From Serratia rubidaea (GTDB lineage: Bacteria > Pseudomonadota > Gammaproteobacteria > Enterobacterales > Enterobacteriaceae), in NCBI GenBank assembly GCA_901472405.1, contig LR590463.1, forward strand, positions 1,860,001 through 1,924,000: DNA of 64,000 nt, in the 5' to 3' direction. Positions 1-9,139 of this stretch are shown here, piece after piece (position 1 is the stretch's first letter; the number at the start of each line of letters is the position of its first letter). The translations under genes and the position numbers were made by a program. The notes under the pieces are model-generated. The model ran no database searches, was not told the origin of the DNA, and saw only the letters and a program-made list of their open reading frames with translations.

Positions 1-674
1 TGATCGGCGGGCATGGCGAGCAGGCGGAGGAGGAGGGGACGTTAACCGAAGCGGTGCGCCTGCGCCCGTACAGCGTGGTGCTGCTGGAAGAGGTGGAAAA
101 GGCGCATGGCGAGGTGCAGAAGCTGCTCTGCCGGCTGTTTGAACACGGCTCGCTGCGCGACGGCAAAGGGCGGCTGATTGATTTTCACCATACGGTGTTC
201 CTGCTGAGCAGCGATCTGGGGCGCGAGCAGCTGCTGCAACAGCTGGACACGCAGCCCGACGCGACGGACGCCGAGTTGAGCGCCGTGCTGCAGCCGATTC
301 TGCGCGCACGCTTTCAGCCGGCGCTGCTGGCCCAGGCGCAGGCGCTGATCTACCGTCCGCTGGACGTCGACGCGCTGCGGCGGATTGTCGCCAGCAGGCT
401 GCAACAGATTATGCAGCGGCTGCGGCAGCGTTACGATCTGCGCTGCGTGGTCGACGACAGCCTGAGCGATGCGCTGGTGTCGGTCGGTCTGCAGGCGGAG
501 GGCGGCGTGCGCCATATCGACAGCGTGCTGAATCAGCAAATTTTGCCGACGGTTTCCCGCCAGCTGCTGCAGCGGCTGGAGGAGCATCGCAAGCCGCAGC
601 TGCTGCAGCTGGCTTACGACCCGCGGCAGGGCGTGGTACTGAATTTTGACGTCGGCAGCGGCTATCAGTGCTGA
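1..674 (+). CDS. clpV: ClpV-type AAA+ ATPase, C-terminal part (5' end outside window)
   Basis: This is the last 224 residues of an Hsp100/Clp ATPase in frame 3; the start lies upstream of the window. The visible part begins inside the second AAA+ domain, with the pore-proximal segment GTLTEAVRLRPYSVVLLEE, whose VVLLEEVEKAH is the Walker B region, and SSDLG as sensor-1. The C-terminal small domain has RFQPALLAQ and RHIDSVLNQQILP, which resemble ClpV (TssH), the ATPase that disassembles contracted type VI secretion sheaths, more than ClpB. No other T6SS gene is visible downstream, so this would be the edge of such a cluster. The ClpV assignment is an inference; membership of the Clp family is clear. 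Confidence 0.8.
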   Translation, partial: IGGHGEQAEEEGTLTEAVRLRPYSVVLLEEVEKAHGEVQKLLCRLFEHGSLRDGKGRLIDFHHTVFLLSSDLGREQLLQQLDTQPDATDAELSAVLQPILRARFQPALLAQAQALIYRPLDVDALRRIVASRLQQIMQRLRQRYDLRCVVDDSLSDALVSVGLQAEGGVRHIDSVLNQQILPTVSRQLLQRLEEHRKPQLLQLAYDPRQGVVLNFDVGSGYQC

Positions 675-801
675 GGCGCCGACGACGGCAGAAAATAGCG
701 GGATCCTGACGATTTGTGCACTGCTTGCGGCAATATTCGTATATATTGCCGCTTGCGTCTGATTGTTACGACTTCCTTCTATTTTTAACGGCATCAACTT
801 T

Positions 802-2951
802 ATGAAACCTATTTCCGGGAATACCTGCGCCGCCGCGGTGGCGCTGCTGCCTGTTTTATGGCCGGCGATCGCCGGTGCGGCGCCAGCCGCTGACGACGAG
901 GCGACCGTGGTGGTCACCGCCAAGCGCAGCGGTCTGTCTGAACTGAGTACGCCGGCGGCGGTCAGCGTAGTTAACGGTGAGCAGCTGCGCGACGCCAAAC
1001 CGCAGGTCAACCTGTCGGAGAGCCTTGGCGTGGTGCCCGGGCTGCAGGTGCAAAACCGTCAGAACTACGCGCAGGATCTGCAGCTGTCGGTGCGCGGTTT
1101 TGGCGCGCGCTCCACCTACGGCGTGCGCGGCGTGCGGATTTATGTCGACGGCATTCCCGCCACCATGCCGGACGGACAGGGGCAAACCTCGAATATCGAT
1201 CTGGCGTCGGCGGATAAAGTTGAAGTGCTGCGCGGACCGTTTTCCGCGCTGTATGGCAACGCCTCGGGCGGGGTGGTCAACGTTGAAACGCAGACCGGCC
1301 GTCAGCCGAACCGCGTAGAGGCGGGCATGTACGCCGGCAGCTACGGCTCCTGGCGTTACGGCGTCAAGGCCAGCGGCGCCACCGGCGACGGCAGCCAGGC
1401 CGGCGACGTCAACTACGCGGTGTCCGCGACGCGCTTTACCACCGAAGGCTTCCGCGATCACAGCGGCGCGCGCAAGAATCTGGGCAACGCCAAACTGGGC
1501 GTGCGGCTGGATGACGCCAGCACCCTGACGCTGCTGTTTAACAGCGTCGATATCAACGCCGACGATCCCGGCGGCCTGACGCGGGCGGAGTGGCAGGATA
1601 ACCCGCGCCAGTCGCCGCGCGCCGAACAGTTCAACACGCGCAAGACCGTGTCGCAGACCCAGGGCGGCCTGCACTATCAGCGCCAGTTTGGCGACAGCGA
1701 CGATCTGAGCGTGATGATGTACGCCGGCGAGCGGGAAACCACCCAGTATCAGTCGATCCCGGTATTTGTCCAGCAGCGCAGCCCCAGCAGCCCGGCGGCG
1801 TGATTGTGCTGGCGCGTCATTATCAGGGCGTCGATACGCGCTGGACGCACCGCGGCGAGATCGCCGCCGTGCCCTATACCCTGACCGGCGGCCTCAACTA
1901 TGAAACCATGACGGAAAAGCGCAAGGGCTATGAAAACTTTGCCGAGGTGAACGGTGAACAGCAGCTGGGCGTGAAGGGCAATCTGCGCCGTGACGAGCGC
2001 AACCTGATGTGGAACCTTGACCCGTATCTGCAAACTTCCTGGCAGCTGACGCCGCGCCTGACGCTGGACGCCGGCGTGCGCTTCAGCACCGTCAATTTTG
2101 ACTCCAATGACCACTTTATTACCGCCGGCAACGGCGACGACAGCGGCAACGCCCGCTATCACCAGTGGCTGCCTGCCGGCGCGCTGCGCTATGCGCTGGC
2201 GGACGGCTGGAACATCTACGCCGCCGCCGGACGCGGCTTTGAGACGCCGACCATCAACGAACTCTCTTACCGGCCGGACGGCAGCGCCGGCATGAACTTC
2301 GATCTGCAGCCGGCCGTCAGCGATACGCTGGAGGTGGGCAGTAAGACGCGCATCGGCAACGGGCTGCTGACCGCGGCGCTGTTCCAGACCGACACCCGCA
2401 ATGAGATTGTCACCGCCAACAGCAGCAACGGGCGCAGCAGCTATAAAAACGCCGGACAGACGCGGCGTCGCGGCCTGGAGCTGGCGCTGGATCAGCAGTT
2501 TGGCGAGGCGTGGCGGTTAAATGTGGCCTGGACGCTGCTGGATGCGCGCTATCGCGACGATATTTGCGGCGACGTTGCCTGTTCAGCGGATAAGTTTATC
2601 GGCCGCGGCAACCGCATTCCGGGCATCGCCCGCAATATGGGCTACGCCTCGCTGGCGTGGGCGCCGGAGCAGGGCTGGTATGCCGGCGCCGAGGTGCGCT
2701 ATATGAGCGATATTCAGGTCAATGACGCCAACAGCGCCCAGGCGCCGTCCTACACCACCGTCGGGCTGAACAGCGGCTACCGCTATCCGCTGGGCAACTG
2801 GCTGGTCAACGTTTTTGGCCGGGTTGATAACCTGTTTGACCGCGATTACGTGGGATCGGTGATTGTTAATGAGGGCAACGGGCGTTTCTATGAGCCGGCG
2901 CCGGGACGTAATTGGGGCGGCGGCATCAGCGTAGCCTATTCGTTCGAATAA
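802..2951 (+). CDS. pqqU: TonB-dependent outer-membrane receptor PqqU (YncD); one frameshift
   Basis: The product is an outer-membrane receptor of about 716 aa with a signal peptide (residues 1 to about 26), a TonB box (ATVVVTA), a plug domain (NLSESLGVVPGLQVQNRQN, RGFGARSTYGVRGVRIYVDG) and a beta-barrel ending in aromatic FE-stop. It aligns along its length with E. coli YncD/PqqU, which takes up pyrroloquinoline quinone. The ATG at 802 fits the signal peptide; codons upstream are not conserved. Translation shifts from frame 1 to frame 3 at 1782-1785: the C run there has four C where five would keep the frame. I infer a sequencing error rather than a decayed gene, because both halves are fully conserved. 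The gene stands alone. Confidence 0.92.
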
Positions 2952-2960
2952 TAATCAGCG

Positions 2961-2983
2961 GCATGCCGGCGCGGCCGGCATGC
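2961..2983 (+). terminator. GC-rich hairpin after pqqU
   Basis: A nine-base-pair stem GCATGCCGG/CCGGCATGC starts 10 bp after the pqqU stop codon. It is followed by TATATTA, not a clean T run, so intrinsic termination may be weak. Confidence 0.5.
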
Positions 2984-3076
2984 TATATTAATGCGGTAGC
3001 TCAAAAAATAAGCGAGCAGCGCGCAGGAAAGTAAAAAAATAAATTTTTTTACATTTAAGCAACGCAGACTGGCGCA

Positions 3077-3110
3077 TTGTCATTATACTGTAATCATCTG
3101 GCGGTAGTTT
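3077..3110 (+). promoter_or_regulatory. PHO box and -10 element of phoH
   Basis: TTGTCAT (3077-3083) and CTGTAAT (3088-3094) are two 7-bp repeats 11 bp apart with the AT-rich spacer TATA, the classic PhoB-binding architecture that replaces a -35 box. TAGTTT at 3105-3110 sits 10 bp further on, at the -10 position. phoH is a known member of the Pho regulon. Transcription would start near 3117, leaving a leader of roughly 400 nt. Confidence 0.75.
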
Positions 3111-3116
3111 TCACAC

Positions 3117-3513
3117 GGTGCACAGCCCGAGGCTGTAAATAACACTGCGGGGATCGCTAATGGTAAAGTCCTGGTTGGGGCTACAAAGAAAAAATAACAC
3201 CACCTCCCTGATTTCTCGTTGTAACGAGGGTTCTCTCTCCGACTCTCTTTTTCTCACCACTTTCTACACTGTCACGCGCAACGCCATACTCGCAGATTCC
3301 GTTTATTTCGTCTCTTCGTCCGGTGGATCTCGGCGTAATAACGCAGCCGCAGGTTTACTTTATCCATTGGCTTGCCCCCAGGTTTTGCGGAACGTCGTCC
3401 GCAACGCCGAGGTATATATTGGCTTGAAGGAGGCCAGAACCTAATACGTGTGTGAAACATTCATCGCGCGTGAATAACGCTGCGGTAGGTGAAACAAACT
3501 GTAAGGTGCCACT
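3117..3513 (+). other. Long 5' leader of phoH
   Basis: About 400 nt separate the predicted PhoB-dependent start site from the phoH ATG. An open frame at 3160-3444 lies in phase with phoH but ends at a TAA 69 bp before its ATG. Its composition (Ser/Thr/Leu-rich, pyrimidine-rich DNA at 3225-3270) does not look like a normal protein. It may be a leader peptide, a structured RNA, or the equivalent of the longer PhoH N-terminus given in some E. coli annotations. No known riboswitch was recognised. Confidence 0.4.
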
Positions 3514-4302
3514 ATGGGAAGACAGAAAGCAGTGATCAAAGCACGTCGTGAAGCGAAACGCGTAATTCGTCGTGACGCTCGCAGTCATCGCCAGCTGGAA
3601 GAAGAAAGCGTGACTTCGCTGGTGCAAATGGGTGGCGTTGAGTCTATCGGCATGGCGCGGGATAAGCGCGATAGCTCACCCATCGAGGCGCGAACCGAGG
3701 CTCAGGGTCATTATTTGTTAGCCATAGAAAATAAACAGTTGGTGTTTGCCACCGGCGAAGCCGGGTGCGGCAAAACCTTTATCAGCGCGGCGAAAGCGGC
3801 GGAAGCGCTGATTCATAAAGAAGTGGATCGTATTATCGTCACCCGTCCGGTGCTGCAGGCGGATGAAGATCTCGGCTTCCTGCCGGGGGATATTTCCGAG
3901 AAGTTTGCCCCTTATTTCCGCCCGGTCTATGACATTCTGCAGCGCCGGCTGGGATCGTCCTTCCTGCAATATTGTCTGCGGCCGGAAATCGGCAAGGTCG
4001 AAATTGCGCCTTTCGCCTATATGCGCGGGCGGACGTTTGAAAACGCGGTGGTGATTCTGGACGAAGCGCAGAATGTCACCACCAGCCAGATGAAAATGTT
4101 CCTCACCCGCCTGGGGGAGAACGTGACGGTGATCGTCAACGGCGATATCACCCAGTGCGACTTGCCGCGCGGGGTGGAATCGGGCCTGAACGATGCGCTG
4201 CAGCGTTTCGAGGAAGACGAAATGGTCGGCATTATTCGCTTTGATAAACAGGACTGCGTACGTTCCGCACTGTGCCAGCGTACGCTGCACGCTTACAGTT
4301 AA
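3514..4302 (+). CDS. phoH: PhoH, phosphate-starvation ATPase
   Basis: A 262-aa cytoplasmic P-loop ATPase nearly identical in pattern to E. coli PhoH. The N-terminus MGRQKAVIKARREAKR is basic. Walker A is GEAGCGKT at residues 81-88 and Walker B is VVILDEAQN near residue 180; the conserved helicase-like motif GDITQCDLPRG follows. The ATG at 3514 has an AAGG-containing ribosome site 6 bp upstream. PhoH ATPases are induced by phosphate limitation; their RNA-related role is still poorly defined. A PHO box lies 430 bp upstream and a terminator follows directly. Confidence 0.95.
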   Translation: MGRQKAVIKARREAKRVIRRDARSHRQLEEESVTSLVQMGGVESIGMARDKRDSSPIEARTEAQGHYLLAIENKQLVFATGEAGCGKTFISAAKAAEALIHKEVDRIIVTRPVLQADEDLGFLPGDISEKFAPYFRPVYDILQRRLGSSFLQYCLRPEIGKVEIAPFAYMRGRTFENAVVILDEAQNVTTSQMKMFLTRLGENVTVIVNGDITQCDLPRGVESGLNDALQRFEEDEMVGIIRFDKQDCVRSALCQRTLHAYS

Positions 4303-4322
4303 CCTTCCGTAAACCCGTGTGA

Positions 4323-4347
4323 AAAGGCCGCTCTGCGGCCTTTTTTA
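4323..4347 (+). terminator. Intrinsic terminator of phoH
   Basis: AAGGCCG-CTCT-CGGCCTT type stem followed by six T, 20 bp after the phoH stop codon. Confidence 0.85.
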
Positions 4348-4529
4348 TTGCCGGCATGCTATCTGCGCTTTGTTGACTTTTTGTGTAAGTTTTTGTGGTT
4401 TATTGTATAGAAAATCATTTCTACACTGTTGATGATAGGTTGCTGTAACCCCCGCCGCACGGCGGGGCGCTGGGTCCTGCGCCTGCCTGGCTCAGGGATG
4501 GCTATGTATGATTATCCTGATGAAAAACA

Positions 4530-5431
4530 ATGAAATATATCGTTTTAATTCTGTTTATTTTATGCGTGGTTTATGTGCACTATCGCGGTCGGGTTCGTTA
4601 CGGCTTCTGGCGTCAGCTGGCTGACCATTCGACCTTCACCGCGCCGCTGAACGTCTTTATGTATCTCTTTTCCCGCGTGCCCACCACGCCGTATCTGCCG
4701 CAGGCGCAGTTCCCGGAATTACAGGCGCTGCGCGACAACTGGCAGGTGATTCGCGACGAAGGGCGCCAGCTGATGGCGATCCGGCAGATCAAGGCGTCCG
4801 ATACCTATAACGATGCGGGATTTAACTCCTTTTTTAAAACCGGCTGGAAGCGCTTTTATCTGAAATGGTATGAGGACAGCCATCCTTCGGCGATGACGCT
4901 GTGCCCGCAGACCACCGCGCTGCTGCGCACGCTGCCGTCGGTCAAGGCGGCGATGTTTGCCGAGCTGCCGGACGGCAGCCGCCTGCCGCGTCACCGCGAC
5001 CCGTATGCCGGCTCGCTGCGCTATCACCTGGGGTTGATTACGCCGAATGATGACCGCTGTTTTATCGAGGTGGACGGCGAACGCTACAGCTGGCGCGATG
5101 GCGAGGACGTGCTGTTTGACGAGACCTATCTGCACTATGCGGAGAACCAAAGCGGGCAGAACCGCCTGATTCTGTTCTGCGATATTGAACGGCCGATGCG
5201 CTACCGTTGGACGCAGCGGGTGAACCACTGGCTGGGACGCCATCTGCTGAGCGCCGCCACCGCGCCGAATGAAGAGGGCGACCGTACCGCGGTGTGAATA
5301 AGATTTTCAAGTATATTTACGCCGTCCGCCGGGTGGGGAAACGGCTGAAGGCCTGGAATAAAACGGTGTATTACATTATTAAATGGCTGCTGTTCGGCGG
5401 TATCGCCGTGGGGATTTTTTGCGCCCTGTAG
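4530..5431 (+). CDS. lpxO: Lipid A 2-hydroxylase LpxO; one frameshift near the C-terminus
   Basis: An inner-membrane Fe(II)/2-oxoglutarate-dependent dioxygenase that adds a 2-OH group to the secondary myristate of lipid A. It has an N-terminal membrane anchor (residues 1-20) and an aspartyl/asparaginyl beta-hydroxylase fold. The metal ligands appear as HRD (H155, D157) with a distal histidine near residue 202 in ETYLHY. The first frame stops at 5297 (GDRTAV), but the conserved tail continues in another frame (NKIFKYIYAVRRVGKRLKAW) to a TAG at 5429-5431. One base is missing near 5287-5291; restoring it gives 300 aa, the usual LpxO length. A sequencing error is likely. Confidence 0.9.
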
Positions 5432-5443
5432 CCGGCGGAAAAC

Positions 5444-5475
5444 AAAAGGGCTGAACCCAGGTTCAGCCCTTTTTT
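5444..5475. terminator. Bidirectional terminator between lpxO and chaA
   Basis: A run of A, the stem GGGCTGAAC/GTTCAGCCC with a CCAG loop, and a run of T. It serves the convergent lpxO (+) and chaA (-). Confidence 0.9.
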
Positions 5476-5494
5476 CATGCTGCGGTCGCCTGGA

Positions 5495-6594
5495 TCAGGC
5501 GAAGATGGTCAGCATATAGGCGGCGAACAGCGCCAGGTGGGCGGTGCCGTTCAGCACGTTGGTGCGGCCGGTGGAGAAGGAGATCTGGCACAGGATCAGC
5601 ACCGTCAGCATCACCACCATATGCGGCGCCTGCAGGCCGAAGATCAGCGTCTGGCCGGTCAGCGTGGCGATAATGGTTACCGCCGGCACCGTCAGGGAAA
5701 TGGTCGCCAGCACCGAACCGAAGAACAGGTTCATGGCGCGCTGCACCTGGTTGTTCAGCACCGCGCGCAGGGCGCCCAGCCCTTCCGGCGACAGGATCAG
5801 CAGCGCCACCAGGAAGCCGGTGAACTGAGCCGGCGCGTTCACTTTGGTCAGCAGACCTTCCAGCGGGCCGGCGTTGAATTTGGTCACCGCGATTACCGCC
5901 ACCAGGTGCACCACCAGCCAGGCGGCGTGCCACAGGCTGCTGTGGGAGGACGGCTTGCCGTGGTGCGGGTCGCCATCGTCGTCTTCATGTTCGTAGACAA
6001 ACAGATTTTGGTGCGTTTTGGTCTGAATCAGCAGGAAAACGCCGTACATGGCGGCGGAAATCATCGCGACCAGCAGCGACTGGCCGGTGCTGAAGTTGCC
6101 GCCCGGCAGGGCGCTGGGCAGCACCAGCACGATCACCGCCAGTGGGAAAATCGCCATCAGATACTGTTTGATGCCGCCGAGGTTGACGTACTGGGTGGCG
6201 AACTTGCGCCCGCCCAGCAGCAGGGCGACGCCCACCAGTCCGGCGGTGACGATCATAATGATGGAATACAGGGTGTCGCGCATCAGGGCCGGCGCGGCGT
6301 CGCCGGTGGCCATCAGCGCGGAGATCAGGCTGACCTCCAGGATCACCACCGACAGGCTGAGGATCAGCGAGCCGTAGGGTTCGCCCAGGCGGTGGGCCAG
6401 CACGTCGGCATGGCGCACGACGCTGAAGGCGCTGCTCAGAATACCGAACAGCGCGAGAATATTGATGCCGACGATCAGCGGGAAGTTGCTGGTGCCGCTC
6501 CACAGGTTCAGGACAACCAGCGCAGCGATGGGAAAATCAGGGAGTATTCGGTATGGCGGGATTTAGATCGGCCAGGATCGTGTTGCGACTTCAT
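5495..6594 (-). CDS. chaA: ChaA, Ca2+/Na+/K+:H+ antiporter; one frameshift near the N-terminus
   Basis: A polytopic inner-membrane cation/proton antiporter of the CaCA family. The acidic loop EHEDDDGDPHHGK and the motif SPEGLGALRAVLNNQVQRA match E. coli ChaA throughout. The correct start is the ATG at 6592-6594 (MKSQHDPGRSKSRHTEYS). The frame then breaks at the G run 6530-6532, where one more G is expected. With that base the protein is 366 aa, the same length as E. coli ChaA. ChaA exports Na+, K+ or Ca2+ at alkaline pH or high salt. E. coli has chaA-chaB-chaC together; here chaB is absent and a siderophore reductase separates chaA from chaC. Confidence 0.93.
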
Positions 6595-6781
6595 GGATAG
6601 TACGTCTCCTTTCTCGAACTGCAGGTTCCCGGTTGAGCGCTAATCGCCTGTATAACCGACGATTTCACGTATCGCGGAGGATACTTAATCATAGGATATG
6701 CTGACTGGATTGCACCGTGGGAATGGTGATGTTGTGGCGTTATGAGCAAGAAAAAACTTGCTTTATGTGACATAGAGTAAC

Positions 6782-6811
6782 AAAAAAACCGCAGGGGATG
6801 CGGTTTTTTTT
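6782..6811. terminator. Bidirectional terminator-like hairpin
   Basis: A7, ACCGCA/TGCGGT stem with a GGGGA loop, T8. It lies downstream of the small minus-strand ORF and the siderophore reductase, and would serve that transcript. Confidence 0.75.
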
Positions 6812-6862
6812 ACTTACTTTTACGCAGCTAAGCGATTTTTTATCATTAACCCGCTAAAAAAA

Positions 6863-6949
6863 TCAGTTAATGCCAAATTTCTTTGCGAATACACGCAGCT
6901 TGCGTCGATCAGGAATCAATATTGTCCATGATTTCATGGCGGGTCTCAT
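6863..6949 (-). CDS. Putative 28-aa basic small protein downstream of the siderophore reductase
   Basis: Directly after the TAA of the siderophore-interacting gene is a near-perfect ribosome site, AGGAGG, then GTTATC and ATG. The frame encodes 28 residues (MRPAMKSWTILIPDRRKLRV, then eight more ending in GIN) with eight Arg/Lys and no membrane span. A terminator follows 50 bp later, so it would be the last gene of the Fur-controlled transcript. I do not recognise the peptide. The strong start context is the main support; the start-stop distance alone could be chance. Confidence 0.4.
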   Translation of the reverse strand: MRPAMKSWTILIPDRRKLRVFAKKFGIN

Positions 6950-6964
6950 GATAACCCTCCTCAT

Positions 6965-7726
6965 TTAGCCCTCACGCCAGTAAGGCACCGCATAAAGCTG
7001 ATTACGCTCACATTGACGTTCACGACGCAGGTAGCGGCGCAGCGTGACCACCAGCTGGTCCTCGCCGGCCAGCCAGAAGTGCGTGCGGCCGGCGGGCAGC
7101 GGCTGCGCGCAGAACTGGGTGACCAGCTCGGCGGTTTTGTCGGTGCCGCCGATAATCCAGCTCAGTTCAAAACCGGCCGGCTTGCGCAGATCGAGGGCAT
7201 CGGCGCTGCTGTCGACGCGGATAAAGGCGTGTCCTTCGCTGCGCGCCGGCAGGTTTTCCAGCAGGGCGGCGATGGCCGGCAGCGATGAAGGGTCGCCCGC
7301 CAGACAGTAAAAGTCGGCGTCCGGCAGCATGGGTTTTGGCCCGCCGGGGTTGCTGATGCCGATTTTGTCGCCGGCTTTGGCATGGCGGGCGAAGCTGACC
7401 GCCGGGCCGTTATGATCGTGCATGGCGAATTCGATGTCGATTTCCCGCTGCTCCGGGCGAATGGCGCGCACGGAGTAGGTGCGCACCAGCGGGCGTACGG
7501 CGTCCGCCGCCCAGACCGGGCCATTTTCCGTCAGGCGCGGCAGGTCAGGCTGGCTTTGCCCGGCGCGCGGCAGAAAGACTTTGATATGCGCCGCGGCGGC
7601 GTTGGCCGGGTAGTACTGTAAATCGTCGGCATAAAACGTGATGCGACGCAGGTGCGGCGTTACGTCCTCAACGCGGGCAACGCTGATTAAATAGGGGGCG
7701 CGGGTGCGGGATGCTTCGGTAGTCAC
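6965..7726 (-). CDS. Siderophore-interacting protein, NAD(P)H-dependent ferric-chelate reductase family
   Basis: A 253-aa cytoplasmic flavoprotein of the SIP (ViuB/YqjH) family. The N-terminal FAD-binding barrel contains RTYSVRAIRPEQREIDIEF, with RTYS-x-R as the FAD signature, and HGPA-like NGPAVSFA. The C-terminal NAD(P)H domain has LAGDPSSLPAIAALLENLP. These enzymes reduce ferric siderophores to release iron. The start is the GTG at 7724-7726, preceded by CAGGAGAACGCC; the frame stays open upstream but without conservation. A Fur box covers the promoter region, which fits iron-repressed expression. It resembles YqjH, but a precise orthologue call is not possible from sequence alone. Confidence 0.85.
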   Translation of the reverse strand: MTTEASRTRAPYLISVARVEDVTPHLRRITFYADDLQYYPANAAAAHIKVFLPRAGQSQPDLPRLTENGPVWAADAVRPLVRTYSVRAIRPEQREIDIEFAMHDHNGPAVSFARHAKAGDKIGISNPGGPKPMLPDADFYCLAGDPSSLPAIAALLENLPARSEGHAFIRVDSSADALDLRKPAGFELSWIIGGTDKTAELVTQFCAQPLPAGRTHFWLAGEDQLVVTLRRYLRRERQCERNQLYAVPYWREG

Positions 7727-7771
7727 GGCGTTCTCCTGTTGTCGTTGTGGCGGCAGTATACCACGACGGTT

Positions 7772-7790
7772 GATAATGAGAATCGTTGCC
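7772..7790 (-). promoter_or_regulatory. Fur box upstream of the siderophore reductase
   Basis: GATAATGAGAATCGTTGCC matches the 19-bp Fur consensus (GATAATGATAATCATTATC) at 15 of 19 positions, 46 bp upstream of the GTG start. It predicts iron-dependent repression by Fur. Confidence 0.8.
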
Positions 7791-7792
7791 AA

Positions 7793-8198
7793 TTAAAGGC
7801 GCACCGTTTGCCAATGTCGCGGTTTATTCCCCGGATAACATTGCGGTTATTTTCTCCGATTGGGGGAACCAATATATGAGGCTTATATGTCCGGCTGACA
7901 AAGAAGGAAATATTATTGCTGCTGGGTACAAATACTTTTGCCGGTAAAAAAGCGCCGGAGACTTGATTGCCGCTGCGGAAAAGAATAGTGTCATCATTAG
8001 GCGGTTAAATAGTGAACTAATAAAATTCCGTATATATCCGTCATACTTCAAGTGACAGGTGCGTTGGCTGCATGAATCAGTTACCGGAGTAAGTTCAGCG
8101 GGATTCTGCCGGTACCTTGAATTATTAGGCTATGAGAGTGATAGGTTTAAATCAGTGGTGATGGGAAGCAGCGGCGCTGCTACCCGGGAGGTTGATCG
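7793..8198. other. Intergenic region with a palindromic repeat-like stretch
   Basis: No gene is seen. The segment at 8041-8130 begins with ATACTTCAAG and carries GGTGCGTTGGCTGC, then ends in CCTTGAATTATTAG. This looks like a degenerate copy of an imperfect palindromic intergenic repeat common in Serratia and Yersinia (recognised from memory only). The chaC promoter should lie at its right end. Confidence 0.35.
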
Positions 8199-8876
8199 GT
8201 GTTAACGCGAGATTTTCTGCAGCAGGCAGATTGCAAAACGGCATTTGGTGCCATCGAAGAGACGCTGTTGCTGACGCCGGAGCAGCGGGCGGCGTCGCTG
8301 GCGAGTACGCTGGCGCAGCGGCCGGACAGCGGCCCGGTCTGGGTCTTTGGCTACGGCTCGCTGATGTGGAACCCGATTTTTGAAGCGGAAGAGGTGCTGC
8401 CCGCTACCCTGCAGGGCTGGCACCGGGCGTTCTGTCTGCGCCTGACCGCCGGGCGCGGCACCCAGCACCAGCCTGGCCGCATGCTGGCGTTGAAGGCTGG
8501 CGGGCAGACCCGCGGTCTGGCCTTCCGCCTGCCGCAGGCGCAGCTGGAAGACGAGCTGGCGCTGTTGTGGAAACGCGAAATGGTGACCGGCTGTTACCTG
8601 CCGACCTGGTGCGAGCTGACGCTGGACGGCGGCCAGCGCATCACCGCGCTGGCGTTTGTGATGGACGCGCAGCATCCGCTGTTTGAGGAAGATACCTGCC
8701 ATCAGGTGGTGACGCCGCTGATCGCCAGCGCCAGCGGCCCGCTGGGCAGCAACGCCCAGTATCTGTTTGCCCTCGACCGCGAACTGAAAAACCACGGCAT
8801 GCATGATGACGCCATCGGTGAGCTGGCCAGCAGCGTGCGCCAATGGCTGCAGCAGCATGCGCCGCTTGCAGGCTAA
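8199..8876 (+). CDS. chaC: ChaC, glutathione-specific gamma-glutamylcyclotransferase
   Basis: A 225-aa cytoplasmic enzyme of the ChaC family, which cleaves glutathione to 5-oxoproline and Cys-Gly. The substrate-binding signature VFGYGSLMWNP is at about residues 49-59, followed by the family motifs RAFCLRLTAGRGT and REMVTGCYLPTW. The acid/base glutamate lies in the KREM segment near residue 126. The start is the GTG at 8199, with GGGAGG 8 bp upstream. It shares the Cha name with the antiporter chaA nearby, but no transport function is implied. A terminator follows at 8931. Confidence 0.93.
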   Translation: MLTRDFLQQADCKTAFGAIEETLLLTPEQRAASLASTLAQRPDSGPVWVFGYGSLMWNPIFEAEEVLPATLQGWHRAFCLRLTAGRGTQHQPGRMLALKAGGQTRGLAFRLPQAQLEDELALLWKREMVTGCYLPTWCELTLDGGQRITALAFVMDAQHPLFEEDTCHQVVTPLIASASGPLGSNAQYLFALDRELKNHGMHDDAIGELASSVRQWLQQHAPLAG

Positions 8877-8930
8877 AGCGCGACGGGCGCGTCTGGTTAT
8901 ACCCAATCCCTCTATTTAATAACTGTCAGC

Positions 8931-8955
8931 AAGGGCGGAAAATAAACCGCCCTTT
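8931..8955 (+). terminator. Terminator of chaC
   Basis: Stem AAGGGCGG/CCGCCCTT with a short AT-rich loop, then TTA. A second GC-rich hairpin lies at 9008-9034. Confidence 0.65.
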
Positions 8956-9139
8956 AGCTATGGTTATCCATCCTGTTGTTTTTATTTGATTTTCATTTTT
9001 AACCCGCCGGGCGCCGGCAGAATGCGGCGCCCGGGCGACGTCTTATCGTGAAAAAGCATAACTAAAGGCTATTTCTTATTTGTGAGCCTGCCGCTGTCCC
9101 CGTATCAATATTAGGAAATCGTGCGCAATGGGGGACAGG

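Noticed and set aside
3160..3444. 94-aa ORF upstream of phoH as an independent gene
   Set aside because: In phase with phoH and inside its predicted leader, but without protein-like composition or a clear ribosome site; kept only as a leader feature.
5477..6643. A 388-codon plus-strand frame opposite chaA
   Set aside because: Gln/His/Gly-rich shadow of chaA; no ribosome site or homology.
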